Positions 36,642 to 45,488 of a stretch of DNA of 64,000 nt are shown here, one piece after another. The stretch spans positions 310,001 through 374,000 of the forward strand of contig PMSM01000002.1 of NCBI GenBank assembly GCA_003168335.1, given 5' to 3'. The stretch's first letter is position 1, and each line of letters opens with the position of its first letter. This DNA is from Blastocatellia bacterium (GTDB lineage Bacteria > Acidobacteriota > Blastocatellia > Pyrinomonadales > Pyrinomonadaceae). Position numbers and translations under genes: made by a program. The notes below the pieces were generated by a model. That model searched no databases. It saw nothing but the letters and a program-made list of their open reading frames with translations, and was not told the origin of the DNA.

Positions 36642-38549
36642 ATGATGACCAAGCGTTCGCTTCTTTGCTTTTTCTCGATCGCAACTTCACTCGCGGTATT
36701 CGGTGCGACTCTGCGAATTTCCAACGCCGATACATTTCGCCCGGTAGTGCGCGGACGGCGCGGTGTCGTTGCCGGCGGTCATCCGCTTTCAGTCGAGGCC
36801 GGCATGCGCATCCTCCAACACGGCGGCAACGCCGTCGACGCCGGAGTGGCGACGATTCTCGCTGCGTCGGTGATCGAGTTCTCGCATTTTTCGTTCGGCG
36901 GTGAAGTGCCGATCCTAATCAAGCTGCAGAACAGCTATGTCGCCGTGGTGGAAGGAATGGGAACTGCGCCCGCGAAAGCGACTCGCGAATTTTTCGTGAA
37001 TCGGGCCAGGCAAGCCGGGGCGATGACCACTGCAACAGCGCCTGATTCATCCGCGACGCAGCGCGCCGCGAGCGCCGATGTGGATATGCCCTCGATGCCG
37101 GGCGCAAAGTCGGGAATGATTCCTTCGACCGGTCCGCTGGCGGCGACCGTTCCCGCAGTGCTCGATGCGTGCGTGACGGCGTTGGATCACTTTGGTACGA
37201 AATCCCTGGCGGAAGTAATGCAGCCGGCAATTGAACTGGCAGACGGTTTCCCGATCGATGAATTGCGCGTGCAATACATCGCCACGCGCGCGCCCATCTT
37301 TTCGCAATGGCCCGACGCCAAACGCATCTTTCTACCCAACGGCCAGGTGCCAAAGGTTGGCGACGTTTTTGTGCAAGCCGATCTCGCGCGCACGCTGCGC
37401 GCAATAGTCTCCGCCGAACGCAGAGGCGCGAGAACCTCGCGTCATGCCGGCCTGATGGCTGCGCGTAATTACTTCTACAAAGGGCCGGTGGCAAAACGCA
37501 TCGGTGATTACATGCAGACGCACGGTGGTTTGCTGGCGACGTCGGACCTGGCCGGCTGGCATGCGAAGTTAGGCCTGCCCGCTAAAGGCGAATATCGCGG
37601 TTACGAGATCTACAAGACCGGCTTCTGGGCGCAGGGGCCGATGATGATCGAAGTATTGAACCTGCTCGAAGGCTATGATCTAAAAAAGATGGGCCAGAAC
37701 TCGCCTGAATACATTCACACGGTTACCGAAGCGCTCAAGCTCGGCTTTGCGGATCGCGATCGTTTCTATGGTGATCCAGACTTCGTAAAGGTTCCTACGC
37801 AGCAATTGTTGTCGAAAGATTATGCGGCCATGCGCCGCTCTCTGATCGATCAGCAGAAGGCATCTCTGTCTCAACGTCCGGGCGATCCGACAAAGATGAA
37901 ACCATTGCTGGCGAGCGCCGCGCAGATTTCCTACAACGCTCCGCCGGTTCCGGAGATCGAGAAAGCGAACGACACGACCTGCGTTAATGTCATCGACAAA
38001 AACGGCAACCTCTTCAGCGCCACGCCCAGCGGCGCCTGGCTGCCGGCAGTAGTTGCCGGAGACACCGGCGTCTTGATGGGCCAACGCCTGCAATCGGCCT
38101 TGACTGATCCAAACAGTCCCAACGTGGTCGCGCCGGGCAAGCGTCCGCGCATTACACTGACTCCGACGTTGGTGCTCAAAGACGGCCAGCCTTTCATGGT
38201 GCTCAGTACCCCGGGAGGTGACAATCAGGATCAGGGATTGCTGCAGGTAATGCTCAACATCATCGAGTTCGGCATGAATCCGCAGGAAGCCGTCGAAGCC
38301 CCGCGCTTTGACACGCAGCATTACGTCAGCTCGTTCGACAATCATGAATTCCTGGCGGGCGTGCTCAACGTCGAATCGCGAATCCCAGCCGATGTGATCA
38401 GCAAACTTAACGCGCGCGGCCACAAGCTGAAGATCCAATCTGCCTGGGGCACCGGTTCATCGCCGACGGTGATTATGTATGACGCGAAGTCCGGAGTGAT
38501 TTCAGGCGGGGCCGATCCGCGCAGAGGACGTTACGCGGTGGCGTGGTGA
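36642..38549 (+). CDS. Gamma-glutamyltransferase family protein (secreted)
   Basis: A 635-residue Ntn-hydrolase of the gamma-glutamyltransferase family, which cleaves and transfers gamma-glutamyl groups, as on glutathione. A start at 36642 or 36645 (two ATGs) follows CGGAGG and gives a signal peptide (SLLCFFSIATSLAVFGATL). The autoprocessing nucleophile is T445 in NDTTCVNVIDKNGN; the residue after the TT pair is Cys where His is common. GGHPLSVEAGMRILQHGGNAVDAG at the start of the mature part and STPGGDNQDQGLLQVMLN near the C-terminus are typical. The protein would be cleaved just before T445 into large and small subunits. It converges on the transglutaminase gene with a 20-bp gap. Confidence 0.92.
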   Translation: MMTKRSLLCFFSIATSLAVFGATLRISNADTFRPVVRGRRGVVAGGHPLSVEAGMRILQHGGNAVDAGVATILAASVIEFSHFSFGGEVPILIKLQNSYVAVVEGMGTAPAKATREFFVNRARQAGAMTTATAPDSSATQRAASADVDMPSMPGAKSGMIPSTGPLAATVPAVLDACVTALDHFGTKSLAEVMQPAIELADGFPIDELRVQYIATRAPIFSQWPDAKRIFLPNGQVPKVGDVFVQADLARTLRAIVSAERRGARTSRHAGLMAARNYFYKGPVAKRIGDYMQTHGGLLATSDLAGWHAKLGLPAKGEYRGYEIYKTGFWAQGPMMIEVLNLLEGYDLKKMGQNSPEYIHTVTEALKLGFADRDRFYGDPDFVKVPTQQLLSKDYAAMRRSLIDQQKASLSQRPGDPTKMKPLLASAAQISYNAPPVPEIEKANDTTCVNVIDKNGNLFSATPSGAWLPAVVAGDTGVLMGQRLQSALTDPNSPNVVAPGKRPRITLTPTLVLKDGQPFMVLSTPGGDNQDQGLLQVMLNIIEFGMNPQEAVEAPRFDTQHYVSSFDNHEFLAGVLNVESRIPADVISKLNARGHKLKIQSAWGTGSSPTVIMYDAKSGVISGGADPRRGRYAVAW

Positions 38550-38569
38550 ATTTCTAAACGGATTAGTCC

Positions 38570-40591
38570 CTAATTTCCGCTGCCGCCCGGCGTCAGCATG
38601 ATCGTGTAGTTGTCGGACTTACTCACTTCGTCGAATAGCGTCTTAACCTGTGCATAACTTTCGGCCGGAATAAGTAACCTGTCGTCGCCACCAAAGAAAA
38701 AGCTGCGATGATAGACGATCGTAGACGCGTCCTTGCTTACCTCAATCTTCGCAAGATACCTGGTTACCCTGCCCGCCGAGATTGGCGCTGGAGCATCGGC
38801 GTTTTCTATCACATAACCCTTCGGCAATGTGATGGTGACCGTGTCGTCCTCAGACCATGGAAAGTGAATGTAAACCGGATATTTTCGGGCACTGACAGAA
38901 AAGACCGGGGGGGCGCCTTTCTCAAAGAACGCCGGCTGCAAAAAAATCCGTTTGCCTGTACGTTGAGCATAATCGGGCACTCGGATGTGATACCTGTACA
39001 CGAAGGGCTTGATCGGATCGGTGATATTCTCAATTACGATTTTGCTCAATTCTGCCGTACTCAGGCGACGCTTCAGACTTTCTTTCAATGTCTCTTCGCG
39101 TTGATTCGGCGAATCGTCTTCATTGATCTCTTTCTGTTCAACGGCAAAATGGCCGGTATATTCGACCCTGATATCGCCCTCGAGCGTGCCGTCTTCATTC
39201 AGTTGCAGGGTCGCTACGCGCACCTCTTTAGACTTGTCCGGCGCAGAGAGAGGGGTCCTGGTCCATACCGGATAAGCATCCGTAATCAAAGCGTCGACTC
39301 CTTCTTCCTGCCAGCGCAACATACCAGGCGTTAGGTAATGAAATCCGGGGTCAAAGAATTGCCAGGCCCGGCCAACTACCACGGCGATGATCGCCGGCCG
39401 GAGCGATCCGGGAACAACATTGTTCTTATGAAAGAGCGTCTTACTTCGATCGGGTAGCATTGCGACACGCGCATCGAAGCCGGCCGCATTTGCCAGGGCC
39501 GCGAATAGCAGGTCGATATCGAAAGGGCTGCCGACGCCCCGATTGAGCGTATCGGCGGGCTTTTTGTTCTCCTTCAGCTTTTCGATATCTTCCGTGGCGA
39601 CCCCCGACATTTTGTCGTTGATGTTCTTGATGTTTGTGCGGCAAAAAGCGGAAATGCGTTCCAGTTTCTCTTCCGGGGTCGAAGCTCCCGCGACAATCTC
39701 GGCGGATTTGACCTTCACATCGTCGTCCACTTTCAAAAAGGGTTGTAAACCGTAATACAAACGGTTAGCCAGCCTTGTGTAGGCAAATTCGGACGACGCC
39801 AGCGTGTAGTTAATCACGGCCCACGACCGTACAGTTTCTTCGGGAGGCATTAATGGCTCAGGGTGAAAGGCCTTCATGTTCGTTACGGTCGTGCCGTAGA
39901 AACCGTTCTCTTCCTTTTCGAAATGCGGCGTCGGCATGTTGTATGCGAGTACTCGTAGACCCGCATCGGAAGAGTGCGCGGGTTTAATATGATAATGAAT
40001 CGACTGAACCGGAATGTCGCGCTGGAACTGCAATCGCATGCCGTTTGCCGACGCGTTCGAGATCACTTCGGCCCACTTGTATTCAATGATTGCGCCCGGC
40101 TCAAGATTCGGAAACGCAAAACTTGTTGCGCGCACATTCTTCTTTCGGGCTTCAGCCAAGACCCGGTCAAAGATGTCCTCGTTTGCTAACTCAGTAATCG
40201 AACCATTGGGCGCGATGGTGCGGGCCGCGATATCCCTTATCTTAATGCCTGACGAATACGAAATACTTATCTTGCCTTCCTGCTCGCAACCTCGTTTCGT
40301 GAATACCTTAACGCGCACGTAATGCGAAAGCACCAGTTCTTTGCTGTCATCAACCCGCACGTCCCAAAAGATGGCTTCGGCATCGGCGTCGGGCTCAACC
40401 AGCGGAGACTTCAAAGCCAGATCCGAAAGGCCGATGGGTCGCCACGGTTCGTCACTGGCAATGCCTTTGGGCGAGCCAAGACTGCCCACCCCGGCGATTA
40501 AGCTAATCAGAGCCAGAAGAATAAAAGAGTTTCGCCTACGTGAAGGATGGGCGTTCGCAACGGTAGCTTTCCACAAGTTACGGAGTTTCAT
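38570..40591 (-). CDS. DUF3857 / transglutaminase-like protein
   Basis: About 673 residues with an N-terminal signal peptide or anchor (SFILLALISLIAGVGSLG). Residues 60-230 match DUF3857 (VKVFTKRGCEQEGKISISYS, GAIIEYKWAEVISNA, FQRDIPVQSIHYHIKP). The middle holds a transglutaminase-like domain (KLERISAFCRTNIKNIN; GVGSPFDIDLLFAALANAAG; FFDPGFHYLTPGML), in which the usual catalytic cysteine position reads as Ser/Asp-rich, so enzyme activity is doubtful. The C-terminal 200 residues match the beta-rich domain found after it in the family. Such proteins are common in Bacteroidetes and Acidobacteria and have no settled function. The start at 40591 is preferred over GTG at 40600. Confidence 0.85.
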   Translation of the reverse strand: MKLRNLWKATVANAHPSRRRNSFILLALISLIAGVGSLGSPKGIASDEPWRPIGLSDLALKSPLVEPDADAEAIFWDVRVDDSKELVLSHYVRVKVFTKRGCEQEGKISISYSSGIKIRDIAARTIAPNGSITELANEDIFDRVLAEARKKNVRATSFAFPNLEPGAIIEYKWAEVISNASANGMRLQFQRDIPVQSIHYHIKPAHSSDAGLRVLAYNMPTPHFEKEENGFYGTTVTNMKAFHPEPLMPPEETVRSWAVINYTLASSEFAYTRLANRLYYGLQPFLKVDDDVKVKSAEIVAGASTPEEKLERISAFCRTNIKNINDKMSGVATEDIEKLKENKKPADTLNRGVGSPFDIDLLFAALANAAGFDARVAMLPDRSKTLFHKNNVVPGSLRPAIIAVVVGRAWQFFDPGFHYLTPGMLRWQEEGVDALITDAYPVWTRTPLSAPDKSKEVRVATLQLNEDGTLEGDIRVEYTGHFAVEQKEINEDDSPNQREETLKESLKRRLSTAELSKIVIENITDPIKPFVYRYHIRVPDYAQRTGKRIFLQPAFFEKGAPPVFSVSARKYPVYIHFPWSEDDTVTITLPKGYVIENADAPAPISAGRVTRYLAKIEVSKDASTIVYHRSFFFGGDDRLLIPAESYAQVKTLFDEVSKSDNYTIMLTPGGSGN

Positions 40592-40845
40592 TACTGCCAC
40601 CCGGGAGGTGAAAACGAAAAGCCACTTGCGATGGCGCGACGCGCGAATGATAGGCCACGGCCGCTAGTTGCGCAAGAGTCTTGAGAGATGAAACCGCAGA
40701 CTCGATTATCGATCGCCGCCGGTTGAGTGGCGTCGGGGGTTTGGCCCGAGCGGTCATCTTCACTTCTCACCAATCTTCAGCTATAAAGATTCCGCACTTA
40801 CTCGCCAGAGCCATTTGTTCAGGGATACGTCTAGAAAGGAGGTCC

Positions 40846-41247
40846 ATGACTGTTCCTAAACTGTTTCGAGTCATCCTGCAAGTTTCCGATCTCGATAAAG
40901 CGGCGGAGTTCTATTCCAAGTTATTGGCAGACGAAGGCAGAAGAATCCCCCGCGCGTCGCGGCATTACTTTGATTGCGGGCCGGTGATTCTGGCGCTGGT
41001 CGATGTCGCAGCCGGAGGCGAATCAGCGAAACCGTTGCCCGATTACATTTACTTCTCGGTGAATAATCTCGAGGACGTTCATGGGCGTGCTCACGAACTT
41101 GGATGTGTTTCCACCGAAGATGTTCATGGCGCCAGTGCCGGCGAGATCGTGAAGCGTCCCTGGGGAGAACTTTCTTTTTACGTCGAAGACCCCTGGGACA
41201 ACGGTCTTTGTTTTGTCGATGAGACCACTTTGTTCACCGGAAAATAG
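40846..41247 (+). CDS. VOC (glyoxalase-fold) family protein
   Basis: A 133-residue single VOC domain with the bab-bbb halves visible (LFRVILQVSDLDKAAEFYSK; YFDCGPVILALVDVAAGG; LSFYVEDPWDNGLCFVDETT). AAAGGAGGTCC directly precedes the ATG at 40846. It is a close paralogue of residues 351-483 of the fusion at 57823, with the same length and the same C-terminal DETTLFTG. No metal-site set can be assigned with certainty. The OPT transporter gene starts 9 bp after its stop, so the two are probably co-transcribed. Confidence 0.9.
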   Translation: MTVPKLFRVILQVSDLDKAAEFYSKLLADEGRRIPRASRHYFDCGPVILALVDVAAGGESAKPLPDYIYFSVNNLEDVHGRAHELGCVSTEDVHGASAGEIVKRPWGELSFYVEDPWDNGLCFVDETTLFTGK

Positions 41248-41256
41248 GAGAGTTTG

Positions 41257-42969
41257 ATGAGCCAGACAAAAGCCGTTGCGGCCGCGCCTGAACTTACCGT
41301 TCGATCCATCATAGTCGGACTGGTGGTCGCGATGATCATCGGCAGCGCTTATCCCTACTGTGTCCTGAAGCTCGGGTTCGGCCCGAACCTTTCGGTGGTG
41401 TCGGCGTTCTTTGGTTTCATTGCGCTCGTGCTCATCATGCGCGCTGCGGGAACCAACGCGCGCGAAAACAATATCGTGCAGACCATGGGCACCAGCGCGG
41501 GCCAGACGGCGTTCATGTGCGTGCTCCTGGCCGCGTTTGATTTGCTGAATGCGAAAGGCGTGCTCAATCCGCCGATTCACCTGAGCACCTGGCAGATCTT
41601 TTTCTGGCTTTGCAGCGCCAGCCTCCTCGGAATTCTGCTCGCCGTCCCGATGCGTCGCCATTACATCGATGAAGAGAACCTGACCTTCGCCGATGGTTTG
41701 GCTGCCGGCGAGACGATCAAGGTGCTGCACGAAGGACGCGAGAAGGGCATGTCAGCCGGACCGGTGAAGGCCCTGGGGCTCGGCACGCTCGCGTCCGGCG
41801 CGCTGATGTTGGTTACCACTTATTTTAAGTGGATTAGGGACACGGTGTTTCTACCCGGCATGCAGCCGATGAATATCGGTTTTAACTTGAGTCTGCTGTC
41901 TTTGGGCTCGGGACTGCTGGTCGGATTCCGCATCTGCATGGCCATGGCAATTGGTACGGCAATCAGTTGGTTCATCCTGCCACGGTTTCTGCTGTCGCAT
42001 GGAATGATTGCGGAACAGACATTCCCCATAACTCTTCGTTGGGTCATGTGGCCCGCAACCGGGTTGATGGTCGCCGGCGGACTGACGTCGCTGGCGCTGA
42101 AGTGGAATCTGATCGTCAAAACTTTTCGCGGCTTGAGAGGAAGCCAGGTTGAGCACAACGATTTTCCGATGCAGTGGGTTGCCATCGGCTCCATTGTGAT
42201 GACCGTGGTGATCTGTCTGGTGCAGTATTTCAGCATGGGCATCCCGGTCTATCTCTCGTTCATCGCGATTATTCTTTCGCTGCCGCTGATGCTGGTGGGC
42301 CTGCGCGTGCTGGGAGAAACAAACTGGGGCCCGATCAGTGCGATGTCGAACATGATGCAGGCGATCTTTGCTTTCATCTCGCCCGGCAACGTGCCTGTGA
42401 ATATGTCTTCGAGTGGACTGACGGGAACGATCGCCGTGACTTCCGAAGCGTTGATGCAGGACTTCAAAGCCGGACAGTTGCTCAAATCGAATCCGCGGAA
42501 CCTGACGATCGCGCAATTGATCGCGGCGCCGGTTGGATCAATTGCGACGGCCATCGTCTACCCCGTGTTGCGCGACAAGTTTGGCATCGGCCCGCAAGGT
42601 CTGTCGGCGCCGATTAGCGTGAAGTGGGCAGGCTTCGCCGAGTTGCTCACGAAAGGCTTCAAAGCATTGCCGCCCGGATGTTTGGTTGGGCTGGTGATAG
42701 GAATTGCAGTTGGGATTTTACTCACTCTGCTGGCCGAAAAGTGGGGAGAAAAAATTCCTTCGCCGTCCGCGATTGGTATCGGCATGCTGATACCGGCTTC
42801 AGTCCTGATGACTTTTATCCTCGGCGGCGTCGGCCAATTTATCTGGGCCAGAGTTTCGCCGAAGACCGAAAAGGACTTCCGGATTCCGCTGGCCTCAGGG
42901 CTTATCGCCGGCGAAGCAATCATTGCGGTCGTGCTGGCAATCATGGCCGCTGCGGGCGTGAAGTTCTGA
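41257..42969 (+). CDS. OPT family oligopeptide transporter
   Basis: A 570-residue membrane protein of the oligopeptide transporter family with about 14-16 hydrophobic helices. Family features include the N-terminal TVRSIIVGLVVAMIIGSAYP with YCVLKLGFGPNLSV, the NNIVQTMGTSAGQTAFMC segment, ENLTFADGLAAGETIK, and SPFA-like GIGMLIPASVLMTFILGG near the end. The ATG at 41257 follows TAGGAG; a TTG one codon earlier is less likely. Substrates in the family are peptides or metal chelates; this one is unknown. It is coupled to the VOC gene upstream. Confidence 0.92.
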   Translation: MSQTKAVAAAPELTVRSIIVGLVVAMIIGSAYPYCVLKLGFGPNLSVVSAFFGFIALVLIMRAAGTNARENNIVQTMGTSAGQTAFMCVLLAAFDLLNAKGVLNPPIHLSTWQIFFWLCSASLLGILLAVPMRRHYIDEENLTFADGLAAGETIKVLHEGREKGMSAGPVKALGLGTLASGALMLVTTYFKWIRDTVFLPGMQPMNIGFNLSLLSLGSGLLVGFRICMAMAIGTAISWFILPRFLLSHGMIAEQTFPITLRWVMWPATGLMVAGGLTSLALKWNLIVKTFRGLRGSQVEHNDFPMQWVAIGSIVMTVVICLVQYFSMGIPVYLSFIAIILSLPLMLVGLRVLGETNWGPISAMSNMMQAIFAFISPGNVPVNMSSSGLTGTIAVTSEALMQDFKAGQLLKSNPRNLTIAQLIAAPVGSIATAIVYPVLRDKFGIGPQGLSAPISVKWAGFAELLTKGFKALPPGCLVGLVIGIAVGILLTLLAEKWGEKIPSPSAIGIGMLIPASVLMTFILGGVGQFIWARVSPKTEKDFRIPLASGLIAGEAIIAVVLAIMAAAGVKF

Positions 42970-43004
42970 TGATGATGCTCAAGATTGGCAGGGGAGGGAT
43001 CTAT

Positions 43005-43604
43005 TTGAAGCCGACCGCGACGTTCTTGCTGATAGTCAGTTGCCTGGGTGCTGGGTGCCTGACCGGGTGTTCTCTCTCCGGACTCAAACGCGGCGGGGAG
43101 TCAACGCCTACGCCATCAGCGCAGCACAATTCCAATCAAGACGCCGAGCGTTCTGAAACGCCGGCTGCATCAACCTCGAGCGAACCACAGACCGGCACTG
43201 CGAACCCCAACAACGAAGTAGCTGATCAGTTACACACGCCCGAGAAAGGCAGTGACGAGCGTCAGGCGATCATGGATGCGCTACGCGCAGAGTTTGCTAA
43301 TCGCCAGAGTCCTTATTACTCGTCTCACCGCGGCGCCATAACGTTTGTCGTAAACCGCTTGCAAGTCCACAACGGCTGGGCGTGGATGTACGGCTATCCA
43401 CACTCGTCCGACCCCCAGGATTCGTTTGGGGAGTACAGCGGCTTCCTCTTGCACAATCAGGATGGCCGGTGGGGCGTGATGCGTTTACCACCGATGGTTA
43501 ATGACCCGAATGATCCGGAAAAACTTGATTACCCGAGCCGCAAGGATGTTGAGAAGATCCGGCAAACATTTCCCACCGCCCCCATCGACATTTTTCCGAA
43601 ATAG
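43005..43604 (+). CDS. Lipoprotein, unknown function
   Basis: About 199 residues. A TTG at 43005 has GGGGAGG about 6 bases upstream and gives a classic lipoprotein signal (TFLLIVSCLGAGCLTGC) with lipobox L-T-G-C; ATG triplets at 42969-42977 overlapping the transporter stop are the alternative. After a Ser/Thr/Pro-rich linker, the mature domain (RQAIMDALRAEFANRQSPYY; FVVNRLQVHNGWAWMYGYPH; GFLLHNQDGRWGVMRLPPMV) looks like a small compact fold known from many short secreted proteins. The function is unknown. Confidence 0.8.
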   Translation: MKPTATFLLIVSCLGAGCLTGCSLSGLKRGGESTPTPSAQHNSNQDAERSETPAASTSSEPQTGTANPNNEVADQLHTPEKGSDERQAIMDALRAEFANRQSPYYSSHRGAITFVVNRLQVHNGWAWMYGYPHSSDPQDSFGEYSGFLLHNQDGRWGVMRLPPMVNDPNDPEKLDYPSRKDVEKIRQTFPTAPIDIFPK

Positions 43605-43636
43605 GTTGCGACATCCTCGAATGAGATCAGAACTGT

Positions 43637-43708
43637 AGTCAGAAGCCCGACCGTGAGGGAGGGCATCGCGACGAGAGGAGCCTTCCCTGACGGTCGGGCT
43701 TCTGACTC
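43637..43708. repeat. GCCCGACCGT hairpin repeat, copy 2
   Basis: Left arm AGTCAGAAGCCCGACCGTGA then GGGAGGGC; right arm CCTTCCCTGACGGTCGGGCT then TCTGACT. It has the same architecture as 34159-34230. It is followed at once by a TATAAT box and a small ORF. Confidence 0.9.
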
Positions 43709-43717
43709 CTGTATAAT
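43687..43717 (+). promoter_or_regulatory. Possible promoter at the edge of a repeat
   Basis: CTGACG (43687-43692, in the repeat arm) lies 19 bp before a perfect TATAAT (43712-43717). The spacing is longer than ideal and the -35 is weak. It would serve the small ORF at 43726 as a near-leaderless transcript, or the MOSC gene further on. Confidence 0.35.
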
Positions 43718-43725
43718 CCCGGATT

Positions 43726-43878
43726 ATGAATAAGCGTGCGAAAAAGCGATTCAAAGAGAAGTTAGCGAAGGACCAGCAAGAACGAGAAAAGACGCGACCG
43801 GAACAGAACCCGGGTCCTGCTAAACCCCATCAGCAGCAACGTGGTTTTCTGCCGAAGCCGGAAAAGAAGCGAGGCTAG
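43726..43878 (+). CDS. Small basic protein, 50 residues
   Basis: An ATG at 43726 opens 50 codons to TAG at 43878. The product is very basic and helical at the start (M-N-K-R-A-K-K-R-F-K-E-K-L) with a Pro/Gln-rich middle and a lysine-rich end (GFLPKPEKKRG). There is no obvious Shine-Dalgarno, but a TATAAT lies 9 bp ahead. It sits 24 bp before the MOSC gene on the same strand. It could be a small nucleic-acid-binding protein. Confidence is limited by its length. Confidence 0.45.
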   Translation: MNKRAKKRFKEKLAKDQQEREKTRPEQNPGPAKPHQQQRGFLPKPEKKRG

Positions 43879-43902
43879 TAACCTGGCTCTCTTATCCCAA
43901 CT

Positions 43903-44580
43903 ATGAAAATCATTTCAGTCAACGTTGCTCGACCTAGTCTGGTCGAGTGGAATGAGCAGATTGTTTCGACTGGAATTTACAAAGCGCCTGTCGAAGGCCG
44001 GATTATGCTGCGCACGCTCAATCTTGATGGTGACCGTCAGGCGGATCTGACTGTTCATGGCGGTCCCAGCAAAGCGGTCTACGTTTACCCGTCCGAACAC
44101 TACAGCTACTGGCGTGACGAGTTGCCCGGCACTGAATTGCCCTGGGGAATGTTCGGCGAGAACTTCACTACTGAAGGTCTGAATGAAGCGACCGTCAATA
44201 TCGGCGATCGCTTCCGCGTGGGATCTGTAGAGGTGATGATTACTGAGCCGCGCCTGCCCTGCTATAAACTCGGTATCAAGTTTGGGCGCGCCGATATCAT
44301 TAAGAGATTTTTGCAGAGTGGGCGCACGGGATTCTATCTCTCGGTGCAGAGCGAGGGTGAGGTCGGTGCCGGAGATGAGCTTGAACTGATAGGGCGAGAT
44401 GAGAACCGTGTCACGGTTGCTGATATCACACGTCTGTACACGGAAGACAGGGACGATGGTGAGACGATGCGCCGGGCCATCGCCCTCGCAGCCTTGCCTG
44501 AGAGTTGGCGAAATCATTTCCGGAAACAACTTGCGAAGAACGAAATTCACACCGGCGCGACGCATCGAGAATCGATTTGA
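43903..44580 (+). CDS. MOSC domain protein, YiiM-like
   Basis: A 225-residue protein with the MOSC fold. DRQADLTVHGGPSKAVYVYP, WGMFGENFTTEGLNEATVNI, GDRFRVGSVEVMITEPRLPC (with the conserved cysteine) and GRTGFYLSVQSEGEVGAGDE are all characteristic. YiiM and relatives use a molybdenum cofactor to reduce N-hydroxylated compounds; the exact substrate here is unknown. The C-terminal 60 residues form the usual 3-alpha-like tail (PESWRNHFRKQLAKN). A small ORF follows 21 bp later. Confidence 0.92.
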   Translation: MKIISVNVARPSLVEWNEQIVSTGIYKAPVEGRIMLRTLNLDGDRQADLTVHGGPSKAVYVYPSEHYSYWRDELPGTELPWGMFGENFTTEGLNEATVNIGDRFRVGSVEVMITEPRLPCYKLGIKFGRADIIKRFLQSGRTGFYLSVQSEGEVGAGDELELIGRDENRVTVADITRLYTEDRDDGETMRRAIALAALPESWRNHFRKQLAKNEIHTGATHRESI

Positions 44581-44601
44581 CGAGGAAGGAAAGAATATTT
44601 C

Positions 44602-44820
44602 ATGAGTACGCCTCTTAACACTCACTCAGCGCGGATGGCTCTCAATCAGGATCCGGAACTGCGGCGATGGGTTGAAGAATGGTTGAAGAGTAAGGAGCGC
44701 ACTGTAGCGGCCAACATGACTGACGCGGAGTTTGAGAAGCACTGGCTCTACGTGCGTCCTGAGCGAATGCACGAAGGCGCCATCGAAGGCGTGGCTGCAT
44801 ACAAGGCAGTTCAAGCCTGA
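44602..44820 (+). CDS. Small protein, unknown function
   Basis: A 72-residue acidic-amphipathic protein (QDPELRRWVEEWLKSKERTV; DAEFEKHWLYVRPERMHEGA) with no membrane helix. A GAGGAAGGAA Shine-Dalgarno lies ahead of the ATG and the gene follows the MOSC gene by 21 bp, so translation is plausible. No family is recognised. It converges with the monooxygenase-like gene downstream. Confidence 0.65.
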   Translation: MSTPLNTHSARMALNQDPELRRWVEEWLKSKERTVAANMTDAEFEKHWLYVRPERMHEGAIEGVAAYKAVQA

Positions 44821-44841
44821 GGTTCGGCACTAAGCAGGTTG

Positions 44842-45198
44842 TTAGTGCATCTTGAACGGGCCACCCTTCGGCTCTGGCTTTAAATCCGGGCGACTGGAAT
44901 CCTGCAAGACCTCGTGCACTTCCAGCTTGTTCGCTCCGGTGAACGCTTCTTTCGGCATGGTGCCCGACTGCGCGTGACCTTTAACGAACTCATCAGATCG
45001 CACCCAATTAAGAAAATCCTCGCGGCTATTCCAGGTGGTGAAGACTACGTACGGGTCGCCATCATTGACGGGGCGCAGGACCTGGTTGGAAACGAATCCC
45101 GGCATGCCGTCCACCAGACCGGCGCGTTTTCGAAACCTCTCTTCGAACGCATCCGAATACTCCGGCGCGACATAGATACGATTGGCGACAGTTATCAT
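44842..45198 (-). CDS. Antibiotic biosynthesis monooxygenase (ABM/HmoA-like) domain protein
   Basis: A 118-residue ferredoxin-like dimeric alpha-beta-barrel protein. MITVANRIYVAPEYSDAFEE, AGLVDGMPGFVSNQVLRPVN and YVVFTTWNSREDFLNWVRSD are typical of ABM and heme-degrading HmoA/IsdG-like proteins. Asn6 and the W-x-S region fit heme-binding members, but heme use cannot be shown by reading. The start has AAGGGAG ahead. The C-terminal 20 residues are a polar tail. Confidence 0.85.
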   Translation of the reverse strand: MITVANRIYVAPEYSDAFEERFRKRAGLVDGMPGFVSNQVLRPVNDGDPYVVFTTWNSREDFLNWVRSDEFVKGHAQSGTMPKEAFTGANKLEVHEVLQDSSRPDLKPEPKGGPFKMH

Positions 45199-45257
45199 TG
45201 AGTGCTCTCCCTTTTGTTTGATAATACACGATGCGCTGATTCGATGGATTCATCTTC

Positions 45258-45462
45258 AACCTGTTTCGAGGCGGGCTACTACCCGCCAGTTCTGCTGACA
45301 GGTTGTTAAAAAAGAGAAGGTAGAGCCGGTTAAGACCAGCAAGCGCATCCACGAAATCACACGAATTAGCTCGAAACAGGAAACTTCTTCGTGTTGTTTA
45401 GTGGATCGTAGTTCTAGTTTTTCAGAAGCCTGCTATGGGTGAGCCGGGCGGTAGTCCGGCTC
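45258..45462. repeat. Hairpins in the 45.2-45.5 kb gap
   Basis: AACCTGT (45258-45264) and ACAGGTT (45298-45304) enclose the palindrome GGCGGGCTACTACCCGCC (45270-45287). A separate hairpin GAGCCGGGCGGTAGTCCGGC then TC lies at 45441-45462. Both use the CTACTA/GTAGT loop seen in the repeat at 52041. Nothing else is seen between 45199 and 45488. Confidence 0.7.
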
Positions 45463-45488
45463 TAGACATTACTTGAGGTTTATCGCTC

